A DNA stretch of 64,000 nucleotides from Branchipolynoe longqiensis (taxonomy: Eukaryota; Annelida; Polychaeta; Phyllodocida; Polynoidae), in the NCBI GenBank assembly GCA_030323885.1, contig CM059199.1, positions 4,102,371-4,166,370 of the forward strand, read 5' to 3'. The notes under the pieces were generated by a model that was not told the origin of the DNA, made no database searches, and worked only from the letters and a program-made list of their open reading frames with translations. Within the stretch, counting starts at the first letter, position 1. Each line of letters starts with the position of its first letter. The translations under genes and the position numbers were made by a program. This document shows positions 42,973 to 53,774 of this stretch, piece by piece.

Positions 42973-43555
42973 GTCACTGAATGAAGAGTTCAGGCGCAAA
43001 AGTCGACAAACGCCATTTTGGTTTGAAATGAAGCCATGACTACCAGGTTTGAGCAGAAGCTGCCATCATTCTGATAATCAAATTAGGTTTTTTCCCTGCG
43101 TAAACAAAGACATTCCCTATATAAGGTATTACCCGATATGAAATTGATAGACTTTAGCTGGAAAGTGCAACAACAAATTCTCTGTGGCGGAGTGGTTAGA
43201 GTGTCTGACTTTTTTCTAGGTCAGACTCCTAATCTGAGGGTCGGCGGTTCGATTCCCCATGCCCCCAGCTCTGCCAATTTGATTTCCACCGCTGTGTATA
43301 ACTTACAGCGTCATCAAAGGCTGGTTGCTCTCATACCATGTCTATGTGGTGTGGGGGGTTAAAAATCCCTTGGGTCTGTAAAAGTGTAGGCTTGGGCTTT
43401 CTATCAACCAGCAGTGGAATGAGGAAGACCAGTCGTCTATGACTGAAATTTCCCCTGCTTAAACAACTAATGGACCAACAAAAATTAAAAATTATATTTA
43501 ACAGAAAAGAACTGAAAGAGATTTGTCAGTTTCCGTGCCTGAACCCTTTATATGT
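42973..43555. mobile_element. element J, split by SINE-C
   Basis: GAAGAGTTCAGGCGCAAAAG and ACAAACGCCATTTTGG at the left; ATTTGTCAGTTTCCGTGCCT and GAACCCTTTATAT, the inverted end, at 43525-43555. Interior shared with 8575-8880. A SINE-C occupies 43183-43490. Confidence 0.7.
43183..43490 (+). mobile_element. SINE-C with B2-type tail
   Basis: Head GTGGCGGAGTGGTTAGAGTG, the duplicated words TCTGACTTTTTTCTAGG / TCAGACTCCTAATCTGA (the second forms an anticodon arm CAGA-CTCCTAA-TCTG, Arg-CCT-like), B box GCGGTTCGATTCCCC. Then GCAGTGGAATGAGGAAGACC and CCTGCTTAAACAACTAATGG, the same 3' end as SINE-B2. Confidence 0.85.
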
Positions 43556-43694
43556 TATCCGTTAACAGCCTACTGGTAACCAGCATCGCGAAATATTCCC
43601 AACTGCAAAGGTCACCTGATCAAATGGCTCTGTTCTGATTTCTGCAGTAAGGTTATGTAGTGTTATTGTTATTATTATTGTTATTATTATTATT

Positions 43695-44020
43695 TTAATA
43701 GTGTGCACTGACCTCACAGACAATGAGTCACATGGACAGACGGATTGCATCAGAGAGTCCATGTAGTCTAATCGTTAGAATGCCCATCATGACTACTCTT
43801 ACATTGGTGCCATAATCAGGATCCTGCATAAGCTATCTGCTGTTGGTGAAGGTGCTCTGCTTATGCGGGTGTAAGTGCATTGCCAGTATGTACACACATA
43901 AGCATTAGAGAATTAATTAGTGTAAACCACTAGAGAAGTGTGAGGGTGTGAGTGGCGGGGGGCTGACTGTAGTAGTTTTACAGGCAAAAGGACCACATGG
44001 ACAGGTAGAGGTGGGTAGGT
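43695..44020 (+). mobile_element. very diverged SINE-A unit(s)
   Basis: GTGCACTGACCTCACAGACA, TCACATGGACAGACGG, TAATCGTTAGAATG, GGTGCCATAATCAGGATCCT, GTGCATTGCCAGTATGTAC and later CAAAAGGACCACATGGACAG are in the order of the SINE-A unit, with a deleted B-box region. It is the only copy not flanked by a TA microsatellite; a TTATTATTG repeat lies just upstream (43655-43695). Confidence 0.65.
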
Positions 44021-44034
44021 TGCACAGCCATTTA

Positions 44035-44275
44035 TGTCAGAAATAAATGCATGGCAAGAAGCCTATCAAGTTTGATCACCAGGAGGCTTGTGATCAGAGC
44101 CGCAAAGTGAGTTTAAAGTGTAGCGGCTATAGCGACACATAGGGCTGGGAGAGGCATCTCTTTCAACCAGCGGGTGCGTAACTGTGACTGTAAGCACGCT
44201 GGGTCACAGCTTCAGTCCTACCTGAGGGACCATCTGAGTAACTCGGAATGCATTCTTTCCGATTGCATCAGGGAT
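44035..44275 (+). repeat. inverted repeat R, left arm
   Basis: AGAAATAAATGCATGGCAAG, AAGCCTATCAAGTTTGATCA, GTGTAGCGGCTATAG, TCAGTCCTACCTGAGGGACC is found inverted at 46555-46800. It is followed by CTGGGTTCGAATCTCACTTG (44310), a B-box-like word. Confidence 0.75.
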
Positions 44276-44474
44276 CCTAGATACCATTCATCCAGAATGG
44301 CAACATTCTGGGTTCGAATCTCACTTGAGATATGATGTTCCCTTTGTTTTCAAAATGACCACGCCATTACTATTATTTTAAAGGGAAAGATGATTGAAAA
44401 TAGAATGCTCATATATCGCTCGCCTGTTATGTTCTGTATTTTTTTGGTATTAATTCAAACATAACATCAATGAT

Positions 44475-44645
44475 TAAGAAGAAGGAATTTCACTTGCAGA
44501 CAATTTGTCTTCCTCATTCCAGTGCTCCTTGCCCTATCCTAGTAATACTAAGTGCCAGTCTAAGTAGTGACAAAAATAAATTGTTGTTATGTGTTGATTT
44601 GAACCCATGTGTAAAGACTAGGTCTCCATAATGCAAAGTTGAATC
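44475..44645 (-). mobile_element. SINE-B2, diverged
   Basis: CAATTTGTCTTCCTCATTCC, GTGCTCCTTGCCCTATCCTA, TAAGTAGTGACAAAAATAAA. Confidence 0.65.
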
Positions 44646-44649
44646 CTTC

Positions 44650-45420
44650 CTCCAACTAATAGATTTACCAATCATTGTGGTCAGCAGTATGTAAAGTCTA
44701 CAGCTCGAATCTGTGGTTGTGTAGGCAGGCTATAGTGAATTCAATACAGTCAAAGAGGAAGGAAGAGTATAAAGTGTGAAAGAAAAGAGATTCAAGCCCC
44801 CTGGTTTATTATTTATATGGTACATGGATTCAGTGTAGAGTATAACCCCACCCTATTCCCCCAATGAGAAACAAGCATTCTTAGCTCTACCAATAGGGAT
44901 CCAGTATTCCTGGTCCCCATGGTTACCAGTGATCTGCCCACCACCACCAAGCTGTGTGGCTCCCCTGGCCACCACCTGCCTTGAGCCTGAGTGTGGTGAT
45001 CCTGACTAGCAGAGGGGGGAGGGGGTAGGCTCTGAGTGCCCCTTACGTGCAGTCCGACCAGCACCACTATGTCTATTTACATCTCACTCAGGCACCACCA
45101 GCACCTACATATACACATACATGCACCTCGTCCCGTATACCCAATCAATAATAGAACATTTGCATTCCCCCACCAATGCATTAAATCGGAATCTTTTACA
45201 CATGGATTCGAATCCGACTACCTATCACACAGTAAGCGGGCGTTCAACTCATTTGGCCATCCTGTTTTTACAGTTATAATTCACACCATTCTTATTTTAT
45301 TTAAATTTTAAATGGGGAGAGGGTGTGGGGTTGTCAACTTTATTAATTAGGGATGAAAGTGCTCCACGATTTAACGGATTTCCGCGATTGTTGATATTCA
45401 CTGATTAACGTTTGCAAAAT
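44650..45420. other. mostly unique, one tRNA-like remnant
   Basis: At 45185-45270 the minus strand reads GGATGGCCAAATGAGTTGAA and GTCGGATTCGAATCCATGTG, a decayed tRNA-like head (A and B boxes) without a SINE body that I can follow. The rest shows no gene. A (TA)n run follows at 45425-45465. Confidence 0.5.
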
Positions 45421-45424
45421 ATGA

Positions 45425-45465
<41 letters not shown>

Positions 45466-45479
45466 TAGCAATTGATTAG

Positions 45480-45540
45480 TTTGAATCCCATTCTTATATG
45501 ACCATAAATGTTGCTCGAATATGAAACCCAAACAAAAAAG
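45480..45540 (+). mobile_element. SINE-B 3' fragment
   Basis: TTATATGACCATAAATGTTG, CTCGAATATGAAACCCAAAC, AAAAAAG. Confidence 0.65.
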
Positions 45541-45960
45541 GGTTAGATATTGATGATAATAGAATCACAACAAGGACAGTTGAAACCTTGACTTCCAACA
45601 CTTTTCCGTGATTCCCTGACAGTGCTAATCCTATGGGGGAAATCTGCATTTTCAGGGAAATTTGCCGTCGGCGCTGAGGTCTCGGCTTGATTTCCACATT
45701 TTTTTTGTCAGAGACCACATTCATCCCTGATTAATAGTCGGTGGATTAATACTAACACAGGCCCTGTAGCAAAGGCTCGAGTTGATTCCCGACATGCAGC
45801 AGACCGAGATCCGCCCTGGAATTGGCGGGAAATCAGAAGCAATGTCGTAAACATAGAACGCATTCTCGTAAATGAGGGGGCAGTGGGTGCAGGGTAGTGT
45901 AGTGAACAATGATAGCATCCGAGCTGTGGTGACCAGGTGCCTTTATGCCAGCTCAACGTT

Positions 45961-46250
45961 GGTTGATTGTTGGAGTTTTACATCCTGGCAACATTTAAGG
46001 TAATATCAGGACTGGCACCGACTTGTGACAGTCCACTCTCATGATGACTTTATAATGCTGTCCCACTGGGAGACCAGGCCATCAGCATCATGACCTGCTA
46101 TCCCACTCAATCACATTATCCTGACACGAGGCAAACCAGTCCTTGCCCTATCCTAATAATGTCCAGTGCCTGGCTAGGAAGTGGCAAATATCAATTTGTA
46201 AGTCATTGGTTTGACTCGACTGGGAATTGAACTCCTGACCTTCCTCAACC
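45961..46250 (-). mobile_element. SINE-B
   Basis: GATTGTTGGAGTTTTACATC to TTTGACTCGACTGGGAATTG and AACTCCTGACCTTCC. Confidence 0.85.
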
Positions 46251-46267
46251 ATTTCCCTTTTTGGTAT

Positions 46268-46440
46268 GACTGTTGGTTTGAACCCTGATCGAGTCAAATC
46301 AATGACTTGACAATTTATAATTGTCGCTACCTAGCCTGGTGCTTGGTATTACTAGGGCAGGGCAAGGAGCAGTGGACAGAGGAAGACCAATTGTCCGTGA
46401 TTGAAATTTCCCCCATTTAATCAACTAATGTACAAACAAT
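46268..46440 (+). mobile_element. SINE-B2
   Basis: GGTTTGAACCCTGATCGAGT, GGCAAGGAGCAGTGGACAGA, GGAAGACCAATTGTCCGTGA, TTTCCCCCATTTAATCAAC. Confidence 0.8.
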
Positions 46441-46554
46441 TTAAGTCGTCTTTATCATCCCACCATAACTTAACCCTCTTAGTTTGTGTGTACTGGGTTT
46501 ATTCCGGGTGATATGTCCTTCTTATTACACTCCATGAAATTGAGGAGCAGGCAC

Positions 46555-46800
46555 AAGTAATGCATGCATTCCGATTTAGTCCGATGGTCCCTCAGGTAGG
46601 ACTGAAGCTGTCACCCGGCGTGCTTACAGTCACAGTTATGCACCTGCTGGTTGAAATAGATGCCGCTCCCAGCACTATCTATCACTATAGGCACTACACT
46701 TTAAACTCGAGTTGCAGCTCTGATCACACGCCTCCTGATAACCAAACTTGATAGGCTTCTTGCCATATATTTATTTCTGATGTAAATTGCTGTGCAATTG
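46555..46800 (-). repeat. inverted repeat R, right arm
   Basis: GGTCCCTCAGGTAGGACTGA, CAGTCACAGTTATGCACC, ACCAAACTTGATAGGCTTCT, TGCCATATATTTATTTCTGA is the inverted copy of 44035-44275, 2.3 kb away. Confidence 0.75.
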
Positions 46801-46936
46801 TCATAGCCATTTTCTTTCACATCAGATAAATAAATACCACTTCCTGCATGTATGTTCACCGACTCCCATCACCTTCCGGAACCCCAACCATGGAGTGCAA
46901 ACTTTGGGTACTTACTGTACTGATTAGTAACCATAC

Positions 46937-47263
46937 CAGACGGGATGGCCGAATGAGTTAGAGCGTCCGTCTCCCGTGCTGGTAGATCATGGGGTCATGG
47001 GTTCGAATCCTGGTCGAGTGAAACCAATGACTTAAAAATTGATACTTGTCGCTTCCTAGCCAGGCGCTCGGCATTATTAGGACAAGGCAAGGTCGGGTCT
47101 GCTCAGTGTCAGTATAATGTGACTGAGTGGGATACCAGGTCACGGTGCCAGCGGCCTGGTTTCGCTGTGGGACAGCACTATAATGTCGCCATGAGTGCGC
47201 ACTGTCACAAGTTGGTACCCATCCTGATATGACCTAGGACATAAAACAACAACAAACAAACAG
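46937..47263 (+). mobile_element. SINE-B, full length
   Basis: GACGGGATGGCCGAATGAGT, TGGGTTCGAATCCTGGTCGA, complete body; 3' end lacks the TTAGATGTTG word (GATATGACCTAGGACATAAA) then AACAACAACAAACAAACAG. Confidence 0.9.
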
Positions 47264-47379
47264 TAACCATAGTTACCCCTCCACCTCCTCCATCCACACC
47301 TTAAATGCAGCCAGCAGGGTGTACTCGTATCGCACTACATTTAAGTGTTAAGCTCTGATAATCATGGAGCAGACCGATT

Positions 47380-47700
47380 GCGGTGTCCGCATTGGTAGAG
47401 CGCAGGCTTCCCACGCAGAAGGTCAGAAGTTTGATTCCCAGCTATGTCAAACGAATGATTTCCAAAATTGATACTTGTGGTTAGATAGCTTGGCGCTCAG
47501 CATTACTAGGATAGGTAAAGGACTGGTTAGCTCAGTATCAGGATAATGTGACTGAGCGGGAAATTGGGTCATGGTGCCGGTTATCTGGTCTCCTAGTGGG
47601 GCAGCAATATAAATTTGCCATGAGTGTGCACTGTCACAAGTCGGTACCCATTCTGATATGACCTTAGATGTTGCCAGGACTTAAAACTCTAACAAAGAAC
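47380..47700 (+). mobile_element. SINE-B, CATTGGTAGAGCG head variant
   Basis: GCGGTGTCCGCATTGGTAGA, GCGCAGGCTTCC, AGTTTGATTCCCAGC, then body and GGACTTAAAACTCTAACAAAG. Confidence 0.85.
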
Positions 47701-47822
47701 AATGGAGAAAAGGGTTCTAGGACGAACTACTATTCCATCAGTTTACAGCACACACACTGACCATTCTGTGTGTGCTACCAGTCTGTATGACCCCCGCCCC
47801 CACCCACCCCCACCCCGACCCT

Positions 47823-48277
47823 GGGCCGTAATCGATTAACACGATCCGAGCGACTCGGGTCACCCGAGTTGTCAGAATTTCAAATCGAACACTGTGAGTA
47901 GAGTCGACAAATACATGTGCCATGTGCAAAACGATCCGACCCAAGTAACCCACCTCCTAGCTGGGGTTGGCTACGAGCGATGATGTCACATTTGCGCTGG
48001 TATCGTCCTGCAGGATAAGAGCAACCAGTACCAGTCATATATGTTTTTTTATAAAGAATAACTTAGATTAATGGAATGGAAATATAGCTAAACTAGGCCA
48101 TCATAAAATACCTTAAATCCTATTTTGCTGTAGTTTTATCGGTTATTAAAAAAAAAGAAAAAATTGTCCACCCGAGCGCGGAGAAGCGTATTCGATTATT
48201 CGACCCGAGTTTGTAGGATGTGCGCATGCGCCAATAAGTGGCTCGGGTGACCCGAGTTGATTAATCGATTACGCCCC
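47823..48277. mobile_element. TIR element GGGSCGTAATCGATTAA (M9)
   Basis: Left GGGCCGTAATCGATTAACAC, right inverted GGGGCGTAATCGATTAATCA. The 14-bp palindrome CTCGGGTCACCCGAG (left) / CTCGGGTGACCCGAG (right) sits just inside each end, and CGACCCGAG/CGATCCGACCC words recur. No ORF. Confidence 0.75.
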
Positions 48278-48439
48278 TTGTGTCTGGCATGAACATACAT
48301 CGGTTTCCCGGAATAATGCAGCTCGTCCTACCAGCACATTACCCTGGATAGGAGCCTGATTAGTGGCCTGCTGGGTCCCAGCGTCAGAATCTCTGAATAC
48401 TCATAGTCACCAATCAATCGCCCCTGCCCCTTGACTTTG

Positions 48440-48770
48440 GCCAATAGTTCTATTCATTTTCTTGAAGATGCATACTGCCTATCATGGATAAGTCTGAATA
48501 GTCTTGTTTTCACCATTAGACAGTTGATCGATAGAAAACAAGAGCATCCTCTTTTACCGATCCAAGGGATTTTTAACCTCCCACAACACAGACATGGTAT
48601 GAGAGCAACTGGCCTTTGATGACACTGTCAGTTATACACAGCGGTCGAAATCCAAATTGGCAGAGCTGATGGCATGGGGAATCGAACCACCTACCTTCAG
48701 ATTAGCAGTGTGATTTAGAAAAAAGTCAGACACTCTAATATAACCACTTTGCCACAGAGTACACCACATT
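48440..48770 (-). mobile_element. SINE-C
   Basis: GATGCATACTGCCTATCATG, CTTTTACCGATCCAAGGGAT, GGTATGAGAGCAACTGGCC, GGGGAATCGAACCACCTACC, AAAAAAGTCAGACACTCTAA and CACTTTGCCACAGAG. Reads from tRNA-like head at the right to body at the left. Confidence 0.82.
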
Positions 48771-49002
48771 TATTGATTATCCCATTCGCTTTATTTCCAG
48801 GTCACCCACATCTCACTGTGCATTATGTTATGTTATTATGTTCCTCATCAGTAATTCATTAAACACCCCCACCTTGTCTTATTGTGCTATTTCAGTTTCA
48901 GTGTATGTTGTTTCTTCCTTTGCAAATATGCACTGTATAGTTGTATTCCATGATTTGTTATCATTTTATTCGTAAAATCCCCAAACCCTACACAGATATA
49001 TG

Positions 49003-49237
49003 AAGCGTTCAGGTGCAAAACCATGTAAACGCAAATCAAAACAATGGAGATAAACATTGGAATGAAACCTCCAAAAATGTAATTTTTTTATATTCCAACT
49101 TTTTTGTTAATTGCGCCATAACCATGTGTAAACTGGGATTAGTGAGAATCAAATTTATTTTCAGACAATTTTATATATATTTAAACTACATTGTTGGATT
49201 GCCGTTTACATGGTTTTGCGCCTGAACTCTTCATATA
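49003..49237. mobile_element. MITE GAAGMGTTCAGGYGCAAAACCATGTAAACG, copy 1
   Basis: Ends GAAGCGTTCAGGTGCAAAAC and, inverted, GAAGAGTTCAGGCGCAAAAC, both continuing CATGTAAACG. Short repeated ATAT on each side. Interior AACAATGGAGATAAACATTG and ATATTCCAACTTTTTTGTT. Confidence 0.85.
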
Positions 49238-49239
49238 TA

Positions 49240-49488
49240 TTTATGTGCATATATTTATGTGCATATATATACATATTCATAAACATAGATATGTATATAT
49301 GTGCATAATGTACACATAATGTACATAGATATATATATATATGCATAAATAAACATATCATATATATATGTATATGTGCATAATATATATATGCATAAAC
49401 ATATATATGTTCAATAATATATATATGCATAATTATATATATGTATAAATATATACATGCATAAATATATACATGCATAAATATATAT
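49240..49488. repeat. AT microsatellite between two MITEs
   Basis: ATATATGCATAAA and TATATGTGCATAA units. Confidence 0.9.
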
Positions 49489-49490
49489 AT

Positions 49491-49729
49491 GAAGAGTTCA
49501 GGCGCAAAACCATGTAAACGCTAATTCAAAATGTAGTTTAAATATATTAAAAATTATTTGAAAATTATTTTAATTCTCACTAATTCCAATTTACATAGGA
49601 TCACATGGTTATCGTGAAATTAACAAAAAAGTTGGAATATAAAAAAATTACATTTTTGAAGGTTTGATTCCAATGTTTATCTCCATTGTTTTGATTGGCA
49701 TTTACATGGTTTTGCACCTGAACTCTTCA
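49491..49729. mobile_element. same MITE, copy 2, inverted
   Basis: Interior runs opposite to copy 1 (CCAATGTTTATCTCCATTGT near the right end). Same TIRs. Confidence 0.85.
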
Positions 49730-50483
49730 TATGCATATATATGTGTGTATATAGTAATATATGTGTGTATAAATTAGTAATAAAGTTCCCAATTTAGTGA
49801 GCCAATACTTGAATAAGCCCTTTTACTGGATTCATATTAAGACAGCCATTTTCCTTTTTGCAGGGTTGCAACGCTGTTATGAAGGTACCTATGGTACGCA
49901 TATTTACATCTCACCTCAGCCTCTGCCTATGCTCAATTGTAGAGGAGATGGTCTTTCTACTTAGTCTACTGCCTTCTCTACATCTTCCCTAGCTCTCTGT
50001 TCTACTACATCTCAGTGTGACGACAACAACCTAGAGAGTCTGCATGGTGAATGTGTGGTGTTGGCGTATTGTTGTGTGTGCCTGTATATTTTTGTGACAC
50101 TGCGCATTCAAATTGCGATGGACAATATCTTTACAGTACCGATAGTACTCTGTGACTAATAGTATTTCAGGTTTATGTAGTATTAACGGCGAATAGTCTA
50201 AACGCTGGATGCATGTCATGAGAAATTATTTAGAATTCATTCACAATTCATGTACCATTTATCTCGCTAAATTTGCCACAGTGGCGGGGGGAAAAAGAGG
50301 AATTGAATATTTCCATTAGGTATGGATGTATGTATAGTGGGTCTAAATTAAACTCATGGTTGGTTGTTTGCTTTCTAGACAATAGTTGATGCAAAGTGAT
50401 ATATTTATATCGCATATTCACAATCAATTATGAAGCGTTAAGACTTAATGATAGCAGTATTTTTATGGATGAGAGCATGTGAA

Positions 50484-50722
50484 GATTTCAGGCGCAAAAC
50501 CACGTAAACGCCAATCAAAACAATGGAGATAAACATTGCAATTAAACTCCCAAAAATGTAATTTTTTTTATATTCCAACTTTTTTTGTTAATTGCGCCAT
50601 AACCATGTGATGATATGTAAAGTGGAATTAGTGAGAATTAAAAATTATTTTCAGATAATCTTTTATATATTTAAACAACATTTTTAATTGGCCTTTACGT
50701 GGTTTTGCGCCTGAACTCGTCA
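50484..50722. mobile_element. same MITE, copy 3
   Basis: GAAGATTTCAGGCGCAAAAC to GTTTTGCGCCTGAACTCGTC. ATGT is present immediately outside each end, a likely 4-bp target duplication. Interior same orientation as copy 1. Confidence 0.85.
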
Positions 50723-50729
50723 TGTGCTT

Positions 50730-51340
50730 TAAGGACATGAGCGAAGTGGCCACACAACCTAATAGAACTAAAAAACCTGCATGTGGATGGTTATGGTCTT
50801 TAAACTAATCCAACATACTTTGTTTACTATCTAACATTTAATTGGCATATATTACTAAGAATGTGAATTTAACAAAGAGCATGGGCGAGTGCCTGGAAAA
50901 GACAGCATTCATGCTATTTAAGCATGTCTTTAAAAAAACAACTGAAACTGTCTTAGATTATCGCATAGAAGATGTAACCACTACTAATTGTAGGCTTACT
51001 AACCCTAACCATGAACATGTATGGAATGTGTTAGTGTAGCTTGTCATTTACATCAGCATTTGTTTCACCGTAGATTTCTATTTATGCACGGTCCTATCTA
51101 AGTGTCATTGTTACTGTTATCTATATATTGTTTAGATATATTCTGTACATAGCCCTGTACAAAATCACATGTATCCAATAATGTAAGTAAATGTGTTACT
51201 CTGGCGCTATGGTGTCAGTATTATTATATTTACCCATATTAATTTATTAATATATCTATGTATTTCTCAATGTACCAAAGCCTCTGTTCATATATTTAAT
51301 AAATATTCATGTTAAGACATCTATGTGAATATCTATATGT
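50730..51340. other. unique AT-rich sequence
   Basis: No repeat family or credible gene. The 65-codon frame at 50842-51039 has ordinary composition but no recognisable domain; I leave it unannotated. Confidence 0.4.
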
Positions 51341-51349
51341 GTATCTCAC

Positions 51350-51383
<34 letters not shown>

Positions 51384-51770
51384 TTCATCTAGTGTTTTTA
51401 TATAGATCTATTTCTGCATATATAATTGTCTACATATAAATATATATATATATATGTATCTATATATATATCGATATACCGATGTATATATATATATATA
51501 TATTATAAGAATATGCATTTATATGCCTATATATCCATGTATATAGATATATATCTAGATAAACATATATGTGTACATATATATGTATAACTCCCAATAT
51601 ATCTACATACATATATCTATATGTATTCAGTTATATATGCAGCTATATTTCAAAACATATCTATTTTATCTATACATGTATCTATATATACTTATCTATA
51701 TATATATTTGTGTATGCATATCTATATGTCTCTATATGTATGTATCGATTGAAAATTTGAAAATTTGAAA
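51340..51770. repeat. AT microsatellite tract
   Basis: TATATA, ATATATCTATA and GTATATATA units; ends in three AAAATTTG units at 51750-51772. Confidence 0.9.
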
Positions 51771-52144
51771 ATTTCACATTGACACCATACATGTAGCCAA
51801 ACTTTTTTTCAACTTATTTTTCAACTTTTTTCTTGTAAGTCATAAGCTTGTCTGCTTAATAGTAATCAATCACATCTTGTTTGACTCTGTCGTATATGTT
51901 AAAATGAGGTTCTGGATGTGTCTTTGATTTTCATGTTACACAAGTGATATTAATGTATTGCTCAATTTGTATAAGATCTAATTAGAAAAGTGAAACTCAT
52001 TTTTTTTAACGCTGACATGTGCACAACATGCAAACCTTCATAGGACATTGGCTTAGGCTAGTATTATTTGGAGGGATGTTTGCTATTATTTGGAAGGTTT
52101 TCACTTTTGGTTTCCGTGTCACACTTTGGTGCCCAGTTTTAGAG

Positions 52145-52350
52145 AATGACCCATATATATGTATATATATGTATATGTATATATGTATATATGTATATAT
52201 GTATATATGTATATATAAGTATATATGTATATATATGTATATATATATGTATATATGTATACATATATGAATATATATGTGTATATATATATATGTATGT
52301 ATATATATGTGTATATATGTATGTATATATGTGTCTATATATAATATATC
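52145..52350. repeat. ATATATGT microsatellite
   Basis: GTATATAT repeats. 51770-52140 before it is unique. Confidence 0.95.
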
Positions 52351-52665
52351 TGAATGTGCACGCCATCTTTGATGCCTTTCTTGTAATTCAAAGGGAAAAA
52401 AAAGAAAACCTTCTTTGTCCCATGCACATCCCAGGCACCAAATGAACGGAAGAAGCAAGGTCGTTAAATACGTGAAAACGCAGTGGAAATGACCCATGAT
52501 CACATATTATCATGATTATGCCTTGAATTAAGGCGGTAATTATTAGATGTCAGCTATTTAATTGCTCTGATTGTGACACTGCAATCAATCACACGGAAAC
52601 ACATCTCAGGTGGCTCCACCTATTACACAGTCAGAACTACTTCCGGATAAATAGGAACTTCCACA

Positions 52666-52998
52666 GATGTTCGATGTTGGAGCTTTACATCCTGGCAACA
52701 TCTGAGGTCATATCAGGATGGATACCGATTTGTGACAGTGTGCACGTATGGCGATTTTATTATAGTGCTGCTCCACTGGGAAATCAGGCCGCCAACACCA
52801 TGACCCGATATCCCACACAGTCACGTTATCCTGATATTGAGATAACCAGTCTTGCCTTATCCTATTAATGCTGAGCGGCAGCCTGGGAAGCGACAAGTAT
52901 CAATTTGATAAGTCCTTGGTTTAACTCGACCGGGAACTGAACTCCCGACATTCCGCATGCGAGGCCTGCGCTTTCCCGATTCGGCCACTGCACCGGGT
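52666..52998 (-). mobile_element. SINE-B, CGGTAGAGCG-type head
   Basis: GTTGGAGCTTTACATCCTGG to ACTCCCGACATTCCGCATGC and CCGATTCGGCCACTGCACCG. Confidence 0.87.
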
Positions 52999-53097
52999 CA
53001 CTTCTACAAAGATGAAACAGCGGTGAAGAGGTTCTGGCAACTTCATAATAATCCAAATAAGGCCGTAAAACCCCAGATAGACAAGGTCAAACTAGTA

Positions 53098-53573
53098 CCG
53101 GTGTTGCAGTTTCCGCGGGACACATACATTCAAATGTATTGTCAATGGCCGTGAGCAAATCTTCATACAGAAAAAGTCAAATATCTCTCAAATTACACCA
53201 CCTAGAAGCAACCCACTTGGAACACATATAGAAAACATATTCAATGAATAGATTATATTAAATTTATAAGGTTAGGCTTCTGCACTTCTATTAATTTGGA
53301 ATAAAACTAATGTTTTGCACTGCGCGTACCATCAAACTCAAGGCATTGTCAATGGTCGTGAGCAATCTTCATACAGAAAATACAGAAAAAGTGAAATATC
53401 TCTAAAACCAAACCACCTAGAAACAAATTGCTTGGTACACATATAGAAAACATCTTTACCAAAAATAGTATATTAAATTTATAAGGTTGGTGACGATGCT
53501 GTTCGATTTTGATGCATGCGCAGAAGCGATGTGTCCCTCGCAAACTGGTGTGCCGCGGAAACTGCAACACCGG
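53098..53573. mobile_element. CCGGTGT TIR element, copy 2 (Q2)
   Basis: TIRs CCGGTGTTGCAGTTTCCGCG on both ends (perfect, 21 bp with the following G). Interior is the Q1 interior, again with the CAATGGYCGTGAGCAAATCT unit twice (53142 and 53352). The TIR beyond CCGGTGT differs from that of Q1. Confidence 0.87.
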
Positions 53574-53770
53574 ACGCGGTGGCTGAATTGGCAGAGCGCA
53601 GGCTTCATGTGCGGAATGTTGGGAGTTTGAAAACCCGGCCGAGTCAAACCAATGACTTACAAAATTGATACTTGTCACAAGCTAGCCTGGCGCTCGGAAT
53701 TAATAGGATGGAGCAAGGACTGGTAGGCTCAGTATCAGGATAATGTGACTGAGTGGGATATTGGGTTGTA
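53572..53770 (+). mobile_element. SINE-B, 3' truncated
   Basis: GACGCGGTGGCTGAATTGGC, AGAGCGCAGGCTTCATG, then body to GTGACTGAGTGGGATATTGG. Begins exactly where Q2 ends. Confidence 0.8.
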
Positions 53771-53774
53771 CCGA

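Noticed and set aside
39674..53000. Frames with AMSAHCHKSVPVLI or VLATSKVISGW...CDSAHSWRLYSA
   Set aside because: Sense and antisense translation of the SINE-B body, present in many copies.
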